64,000 bases of DNA, taken from assembly GCF_025464955.1 (NCBI RefSeq), contig NZ_JAODNM010000168.1, positions 31,348 through 95,347 of the forward strand. Reading direction: 5' to 3'. The notes under the pieces are model-generated. The model had not been told where the DNA came from and made no database searches. It saw only the letters and a list, made by a program, of their open reading frames with translations. The translations under genes were made by a program, and so were the position numbers. Numbering within the stretch: position 1 is the stretch's first letter; every line of letters starts with the position of its first letter. This DNA is from Amycolatopsis sp. Lineage in GTDB: Bacteria > Actinomycetota > Actinomycetes > Mycobacteriales > Pseudonocardiaceae. This document shows, piece after piece, positions 59,656-64,000 of the stretch.

Positions 59656-59695
59656 TCTTGGTTCCGGTGACCGGACAAGTGAGGGGACACCTGGG

Positions 59696-60859
59696 ATGAA
59701 CGACGTGATCGCCGGAATCCGTGACCTGCTGCCGATCTTGGCGGAGCGCGCGCAAGAGACCGAGGACGGCCGCCGCATTCCCGACGAGTCCGTCAAGTCG
59801 CTGCAGGAAACAGGATTCTTCAAACTGCTGCAGCCGAAGCCCTACGGCGGCTACGAATCCGACCCGGTGACGTTCTACACCGCCGTCAAGCTCATCGCGA
59901 GCGCGTGCGGTTCCACCGGCTGGGTGGCGTCGATTCTCGGGGTGCATCCTTGGCACGTGGCGCTTTTCGACGCGCAAGCGCAGGAAGACGTCTGGGGTGA
60001 TGACGTCGACGTGCGGATTTCATCCTCGTACGCGCCGATGGGAAAGGCCCGCATCGTCGACGGCGGTTTCCGCCTGTCGGGTAGGTGGAGCTTCTCGTCC
60101 GGCTGCGACCATGCGACCTGGGTGCTGCTCGGCGGTCCGGTGGTCGACGACGACGGCAAGCAGGTGGACTTCTGCACGTATCTGGTCCCGATCGGCGACT
60201 ACGCGATCAAAGATGTCTGGGACACCGTCGGCCTGCGGGGCACCGGTAGTAACGACATCCTCGTCGACGACATGTTCGTGCCGGCCCATCGCGCGCTGAG
60301 CTTCATGGCGACGTCGAAATGCAAGACGCCGGGCCAGCTCGTCAATCCTGGTCCGCTGTATCGGCTTCCGTACGGCTCGGTGCATCCGAGTACGATCACC
60401 GCGCCGATCATCGGCATGGCGCAGGGGGCGTACGACGCGCACGTCGAGCACCAGCGCGGCCGGGTACGGGCGGCGTACGCGGGTGAACTGTCCCAACAGG
60501 ATCCGTTCGCCAAGGTGCGGATCGCGGAGGCGGCCAGCGACATCGACGCGGCCTGGCTGCAACTGACCCACAACATCGACGAGTTGTACCAGTTGGCGTG
60601 CGCGGGGGAGAAGCTCCCGTTTGCCACCCGGCTGCGGGTACGGCGAGACCAGGTTCGCGGCACGGAACGCGCGATAGCCGCGATCGACCGGCTTTTCGAG
60701 AACTCCGGTGGCCGTGCGCTCGCGGTGGGTACGCCGATCCAGCGGTTCTGGCGGGACGCGCACGCTGGCCGGGTCCACGCGGCGAACGACGCCGAGCGCG
60801 CGTATGTCATGTTCGGAACGGGCGCTTTCGGGCTCCCCGTCGAGAACGCGATGGTGTGA
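59696..60859 (+). CDS. hsaA: HsaA, flavin-dependent 3-HSA monooxygenase (oxygenase part)
   Basis: 387 aa from ATG 59696 (GAGGGG upstream). Acyl-CoA-dehydrogenase-fold flavin monooxygenase, group D. GGFRLSGRWSFSSGCDHATW and GLRGTGSNDILVDDMFVP are the hallmark blocks, and FWRDAHAGRVHAANDAERAY is the C-terminal substrate/flavin region. It hydroxylates 3-hydroxy-9,10-secoandrostatrienedione to the catechol, using reduced flavin from HsaB. No hsaB is next to it. hsaD follows after three bases. Confidence 0.93.
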   Translation: MNDVIAGIRDLLPILAERAQETEDGRRIPDESVKSLQETGFFKLLQPKPYGGYESDPVTFYTAVKLIASACGSTGWVASILGVHPWHVALFDAQAQEDVWGDDVDVRISSSYAPMGKARIVDGGFRLSGRWSFSSGCDHATWVLLGGPVVDDDGKQVDFCTYLVPIGDYAIKDVWDTVGLRGTGSNDILVDDMFVPAHRALSFMATSKCKTPGQLVNPGPLYRLPYGSVHPSTITAPIIGMAQGAYDAHVEHQRGRVRAAYAGELSQQDPFAKVRIAEAASDIDAAWLQLTHNIDELYQLACAGEKLPFATRLRVRRDQVRGTERAIAAIDRLFENSGGRALAVGTPIQRFWRDAHAGRVHAANDAERAYVMFGTGAFGLPVENAMV

Positions 60860-60862
60860 GTT

Positions 60863-61705
60863 GTGGGGCTCTATCAGCAGGTTCGCGAAGACCTCCGGTT
60901 GCACTATCACGAACTCGGTGAGGGAAACGACGAAACCGTGGTGTTCCTGCACGGTGGTGGGCCCGGTGCGTCGGCGTGGAGCAATTTCGGCCGCAACCTG
61001 CCGGTGTTCGCCAAGTCGTATCGTGTGCTCGCCGTCGACCAGCCGGGGTTCGGAAACTCGGACAAGCCGGTCGACCATCCGCAGTTCTTCATTCACAGTG
61101 CGGAAGCCGTCGTCGGTCTGATGGACGCCCTCGGCGTCGAGCGGGCGCACTTCGTCGGCAACTCGCTCGGTGGCGGAACCGCGGTACGGCTCGCACTAGA
61201 CCATCCCAACCGGGCGGGTCGGTTGGTGCTGATGGGACCGGGTGGCTTGAGTGTCAACGTTTTCTCGCCTGACCCGACCGAGGGGGTCAAGAACCTCAGC
61301 CGGTTCGGTGCGCCTCCTGGGCCGACGAAGGAAAAGCTCGAAGAGTTTTTGCGGGTGATGGTGTACGACCAGTCGTTGATCACCGAGGAACTGCTCGAAG
61401 ACCGCTTCGCCGCGGCGAGTACGCCGGAGTCGCTTGCTGCCATGCGGGCGATGGGGTTGTCGTTCATGCGGCCGGAAAGCTACGAGCAGGGCATGCTGTG
61501 GCGGGAAGCGCATCGGTTGCGGCAGCGGGTCCTGCTCATCTGGGGCCGGGAGGACAGAGTCAATCCGCTCGACGGCGCATTGCTGGCCTTGAAGACGATC
61601 CCGCGTGCGCAGCTGCACGTTTTCGGCCATTGTGGACACTGGGCGCAGCTGGAGAAGTTCGACGAGTTCAACCGGCTCGCCCTCGATTTCCTGGGAGCGA
61701 CTTGA
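60863..61705 (+). CDS. hsaD: HsaD, meta-cleavage product hydrolase
   Basis: 280 aa alpha/beta hydrolase of the C-C hydrolase family. Oxyanion part HGGGPGASAWSNFG, nucleophile elbow VGNSLGGG with Ser 101, acid GREDRVNP, His 259 in GHCGHWAQLE. It hydrolyses the ring-opened steroid DSHA after HsaC acts. The GTG start is used. It ends in TGATG, sharing bases with the hsaC start. Confidence 0.93.
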   Translation: MGLYQQVREDLRLHYHELGEGNDETVVFLHGGGPGASAWSNFGRNLPVFAKSYRVLAVDQPGFGNSDKPVDHPQFFIHSAEAVVGLMDALGVERAHFVGNSLGGGTAVRLALDHPNRAGRLVLMGPGGLSVNVFSPDPTEGVKNLSRFGAPPGPTKEKLEEFLRVMVYDQSLITEELLEDRFAAASTPESLAAMRAMGLSFMRPESYEQGMLWREAHRLRQRVLLIWGREDRVNPLDGALLALKTIPRAQLHVFGHCGHWAQLEKFDEFNRLALDFLGAT

Positions 61706-62616
61706 TGGGAATCCGCTCGCTGGGCTACTTGCGCGTCGAAGCCACCGATCTGGCGAACTGGCGGGAATACGGACTCAAAGTGCTCGGCATGGTCGAAGGC
61801 AAGGGAAGTGACCCGGACGCGCTCTATCTGCGCATGGACGAATTCCCGGCGCGCCTGGTGATCGTCCCCGGCGAATCCGACCGGCTCGCCCGGGTCGGAT
61901 GGGAAGCCGCCAACGCGGGCGAACTCGACGAGATCCGGGCGCGCCTTGACGGGCATGGTGTCTCGTACAAAGAAGGCACGGCCGGCGAGCTCGCGGATCG
62001 CCGCGTCGACGGCCTGATCGTGTTCGATGATCCGTCCGGCAACACCCAGGAGGTCTTCTGCGGCGCCGCGCTGGAACACCGCCGCGTGGTGAGCCCGTAC
62101 GGACATCGTTTTGTCACCGGCGCACAGGGACTCGGCCACGTTGTACTGTCCACTAAGGATGACGACGCGTCTTTGAGGTTTTACCGAGACGTCCTGGGCT
62201 TCCGGCTACGGGACTCGATGCGCCTGCCGCCCCAGCTCGTCGGCCGCCCCGCTGACGGGCCGCCCGCGTGGCTACGGTTCTTCGGCTGCAACCCGCGGCA
62301 CCACAGCCTGGCGTTCCTGCCGATGCCGACCCCGAGCGGGATCGTGCACCTGATGATCGAGGTGGAGAACACCGACGACGTAGGCCTCTGCCTCGACCGC
62401 GCGGTCCGCCGCCAGGTGCCGATGTCCGCCACCCTCGGCCGGCACGTCAACGACCTGATGCTGTCGTTCTACATGAAAACCCCCAGCGGCTTCGACGTCG
62501 AATTCGGCTGCGAAGGCCGCCAAGTCGACGACACCCACTGGATCGCCCGCGAAAGCACCGCCGTTTCCCTGTGGGGACACGACTTTACCGTCGGGGCACG
62601 TCCTCCGGCCGGGTAG
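61705..62616 (+). CDS. hsaC: HsaC, extradiol catechol dioxygenase
   Basis: 303 aa two-domain VOC extradiol dioxygenase (type I). Iron ligands are visible: His 145 in GLGHVVLST, His 200 in NPRHHSLAF, Glu 266 in FDVEFGC. The second-sphere residues near YMKTPSGF are present. It cleaves ring A of the catechol 3,4-DHSA. Third gene of hsaADC. It converges on the lectin gene with 9 bases between stops. Confidence 0.94.
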   Translation: MGIRSLGYLRVEATDLANWREYGLKVLGMVEGKGSDPDALYLRMDEFPARLVIVPGESDRLARVGWEAANAGELDEIRARLDGHGVSYKEGTAGELADRRVDGLIVFDDPSGNTQEVFCGAALEHRRVVSPYGHRFVTGAQGLGHVVLSTKDDDASLRFYRDVLGFRLRDSMRLPPQLVGRPADGPPAWLRFFGCNPRHHSLAFLPMPTPSGIVHLMIEVENTDDVGLCLDRAVRRQVPMSATLGRHVNDLMLSFYMKTPSGFDVEFGCEGRQVDDTHWIARESTAVSLWGHDFTVGARPPAG

Positions 62617-62625
62617 CCGGTTCCG

Positions 62626-63135
62626 TCAGAGCAGCCACGACTGGGATACCGTCGGCGCGCCGTTGTTGGGGCCCATCACCGCTCGGGATACGCCTTTCGT
62701 GTCGTTGGCGTCCAGGTACCGGCCGTCGTCAGGCGAGTAGAACGCGCGCAAGTCGCTGCCCGGCGAAACCTGGGTGACCTGCCACTGCTCCTCGTAGAGG
62801 TTCAGCCCGCAGGGCTGGGTCATCGTCGGCCAGCCGGTGAACGGATCAGCCGAGGTCATGCTGAGGCAGTAGTTGCCGGTGGTACTGACGTGGTACAGCC
62901 CGCCGCCGATAGGCTGGAGAATCCACTTCTCGTTGGGGCTGGAACTGTCACAGGCCCGCATGCCCACGTCCGCCACCATGCCGGGGTCGTAGACCCACGC
63001 GCACAGTTGCGATCCCTCGTTCCACAGGAGCGAACCGGCATCAGCTGGTGCGGCGGATGCGGTTCCGACGGCGCTCAGCGTGAGCGCGCTGACGAGGATC
63101 GAGAGACTGGCCAGGAACTTGTGGTTTCTCTTCAC
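62626..63135 (-). CDS. Secreted ricin-B-lectin-like protein
   Basis: 169 aa from GTG 63135 (an upstream GTG 63183 is possible). Signal peptide KRNHKFLASLSILVSALTLS with a cut near ASAAPADA. The mature part resembles one beta-trefoil unit: CAWVYDPGMVADVGMRACDS, KWILQPIGGGLYHVST, YCLSMTSADPFTG, TMTQPCGLNLYEEQWQV. Paired cysteines (CAW/RACD, YCL/PCG) match ricin-domain disulfides. Probable carbohydrate-binding extracellular protein. Unrelated to the steroid genes. Confidence 0.7.
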   Translation of the reverse strand: MKRNHKFLASLSILVSALTLSAVGTASAAPADAGSLLWNEGSQLCAWVYDPGMVADVGMRACDSSSPNEKWILQPIGGGLYHVSTTGNYCLSMTSADPFTGWPTMTQPCGLNLYEEQWQVTQVSPGSDLRAFYSPDDGRYLDANDTKGVSRAVMGPNNGAPTVSQSWLL

Positions 63136-63393
63136 GAGCGATCTCACTTCGGTTCGGCGGTTACGTTCACAGTCCACGATCACGGAGACCTACGATCTTC
63201 GGCAGAGCCGTCGGTGCGAACGAAAGGGCAGGCGCACCCTGCGCTGACCACAGCGAGCGCAACCCGGCTGGGTGGATCGGCACCGCAGCCGATGTTGCTG
63301 AGGCGGTGCTGTTCGCGATGAGCAATTCGTTCCTTGCCGTTGTCATGCTGGCTATCGATGGCGGGGAAGCGCTTACGTGAGGTGGCTGGTCCC

Positions 63394-63420
63394 TTTTACT
63401 GCAGCAAGGACCGGGGCGGG
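63394..63420. repeat. Third copy of the CAGCAAGGACCGGGGCG repeat arm
   Basis: TTTTACTGCAGCAAGGACCG (then GGGCGGG) matches the arm at 32510-32534 with two changes and the inverted arm at 32687-32711. The CTGCAG core and TTTACTGCAGcAAGGA make a weak palindrome. Confidence 0.6.
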
Positions 63421-63591
63421 CTGGGGTTCGTAGAGCGGATCTCGAGGGCTACGGGCCTTGTCATCTTGGTGTATGCGTGAGTGACGCGGCGAGCAGTTGC
63501 AGACGGCCGGCGGGCACATTTGTTGCTATGGCAGGCTTTCCGAATAACCGATGACTACGTTCCGCGATAATGTATATCACCTGAACGTGTT

Positions 63592-63607
63592 CCGAATGTA
63601 CGTTCGA
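63592..63607 (+). promoter_or_regulatory. Near-consensus LexA (SOS) box
   Basis: CCGAATGTACGTTCGA matches 10 of the 12 fixed positions of the actinobacterial SOS box TCGAAC-N4-GTTCGA, 19 bases before the GTG of the HNH gene. Confidence 0.6.
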
Positions 63608-63626
63608 TCCATAGTAGAATAAAGGA

Positions 63627-64000
63627 GTGCCCAGCGTACCGACCACCCTCCCCGATCCCGCCGATATCCGGCGTGCCGATCCGGCGACGCTGGTCGACTA
63701 CGCCCGAGCGATCACTCGGGAGATGAACCGGTACACCGCGCTGCTGGGTCTGGTGGTCACCAAGACCGAGACCGACGGTATCAAGGCGACTCATCAGTAC
63801 ACCTCCGCGGTGCAGTGGCTGATGCATACGACGGGGATGACCGAGCCCGCGGCACGTCAGATCGTAGTCCGTGCCCGCGGCACCAACTCCTTGTACACCA
63901 TCGACGGGACAGAGATCCCCGGTGTCGCACCCCTGACCGGGCTCGCCGCACTGGCCGGTGCCCTCACCCCCGCGCATGTGGACGTCATCGTGAAAACGAT
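63627..64000 (+). CDS. DUF222/13E12-type HNH endonuclease, N-terminal part (cut by window end)
   Basis: 124 residues are visible. The block LVDYARAITREMNRYTALL, then TSAVQWLMHTTGMTEPAARQIVVRA, then LTGLAALAGALTPAHVDVIV is the DUF222 helical region found before the HNH nuclease domain of 13E12-repeat proteins. The nuclease itself would lie beyond base 64000. Members are multi-copy, mobile-like genes in actinobacteria, some SOS-inducible. The GTG is the first start after an in-frame TAG; AAGGAG overlaps it, so the spacing is unusually short. Confidence 0.75.
   Translation, partial: MPSVPTTLPDPADIRRADPATLVDYARAITREMNRYTALLGLVVTKTETDGIKATHQYTSAVQWLMHTTGMTEPAARQIVVRARGTNSLYTIDGTEIPGVAPLTGLAALAGALTPAHVDVIVKT

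Larger units (their letters stand above)
63184..63626. other. 443-base intergenic region
   Basis: No gene seen. It contains the repeat arm at 63394-63420 and the LexA-like box at 63592-63607. The last ~150 bases are comparatively AT-rich and probably hold the promoter of the DUF222/HNH gene. Confidence 0.6.

Noticed and set aside
63581..63594. CTGAACGTGTTCCG as a seventh KstR box
   Set aside because: Two fixed positions fail and the downstream gene is an HNH endonuclease, unrelated to steroids; the overlapping LexA-like site is a better explanation.

Overview
The window is high-GC actinobacterial DNA with tightly packed, often 4-bp-overlapping operons and many GTG starts. Gene content (a KstR-type cholesterol regulon, the igr operon, a myo-inositol cluster, kdpFABCDE, a WS/DGAT acyltransferase) points to a mycolate-related or Pseudonocardiaceae soil actinomycete such as Amycolatopsis or a relative. 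The genus is inferred from style, not proven. No rRNA, tRNA, CRISPR array or intact insertion sequence was seen.

Left edge (1-10.5 kb): a loosely packed, partly decayed segment. It holds the 3' end of a flavin monooxygenase, an IS3-type transposase scrap, a dihydrofolate-reductase-like pseudogene and a frameshifted short-chain dehydrogenase. Among these are secreted proteins, a TPR protein, two VOC proteins, a methyltransferase, an AraC regulator and a saccharopine-dehydrogenase-like oxidoreductase.

Inositol block (10.5-22.6 kb): a minus-strand operon (TIM-barrel isomerase, sugar ABC transporter, iolC, aldolase, iolB, iolD) faces a plus-strand set (LacI regulator, iolA, iolG). Two palindromic operators lie in the divergent promoter. 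Together these genes would import inositol and convert it to central metabolites.

Potassium block (23.3-31.3 kb): a 27-aa membrane micropeptide, kdpF, kdpA, kdpB, kdpC, a strong hairpin, then kdpD and kdpE. After a Pro/Thr/Ser-rich membrane protein come acylphosphatase and smc (32.1-36.8 kb), whose flanks are rich in repeats.

Steroid block (37.2-62.6 kb): kstR/fadE34, a SNF2 helicase, a LipC-like esterase and WS/DGAT, and an alpha/beta hydrolase divergent from the igr operon (chsE1-chsE2-chsH2-chsH1-ltp2). Further on are kstD-kshA-small Cys protein-kshB-MaoC hydratase and a divergent FAD dehydrogenase followed by hsaA-hsaD-hsaC. Six sites resembling the KstR operator (TnnAACnnGTTnnA) sit in front of these units. 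The genes cover side-chain beta-oxidation, ring A/B opening and meta-cleavage. cyp125, hsaB and hsaEFG are not in the window.

Right edge: a ricin-type lectin and the 5' end of a DUF222/HNH endonuclease preceded by a near-consensus LexA box.

The least explained material is non-coding. A twin-hairpin repeat occurs at two distant sites, and a 22-bp-periodic mirrored array of GTGGGACTC motifs lies inside an element with terminal inverted repeats after smc. Other dispersed inverted repeats are listed individually.
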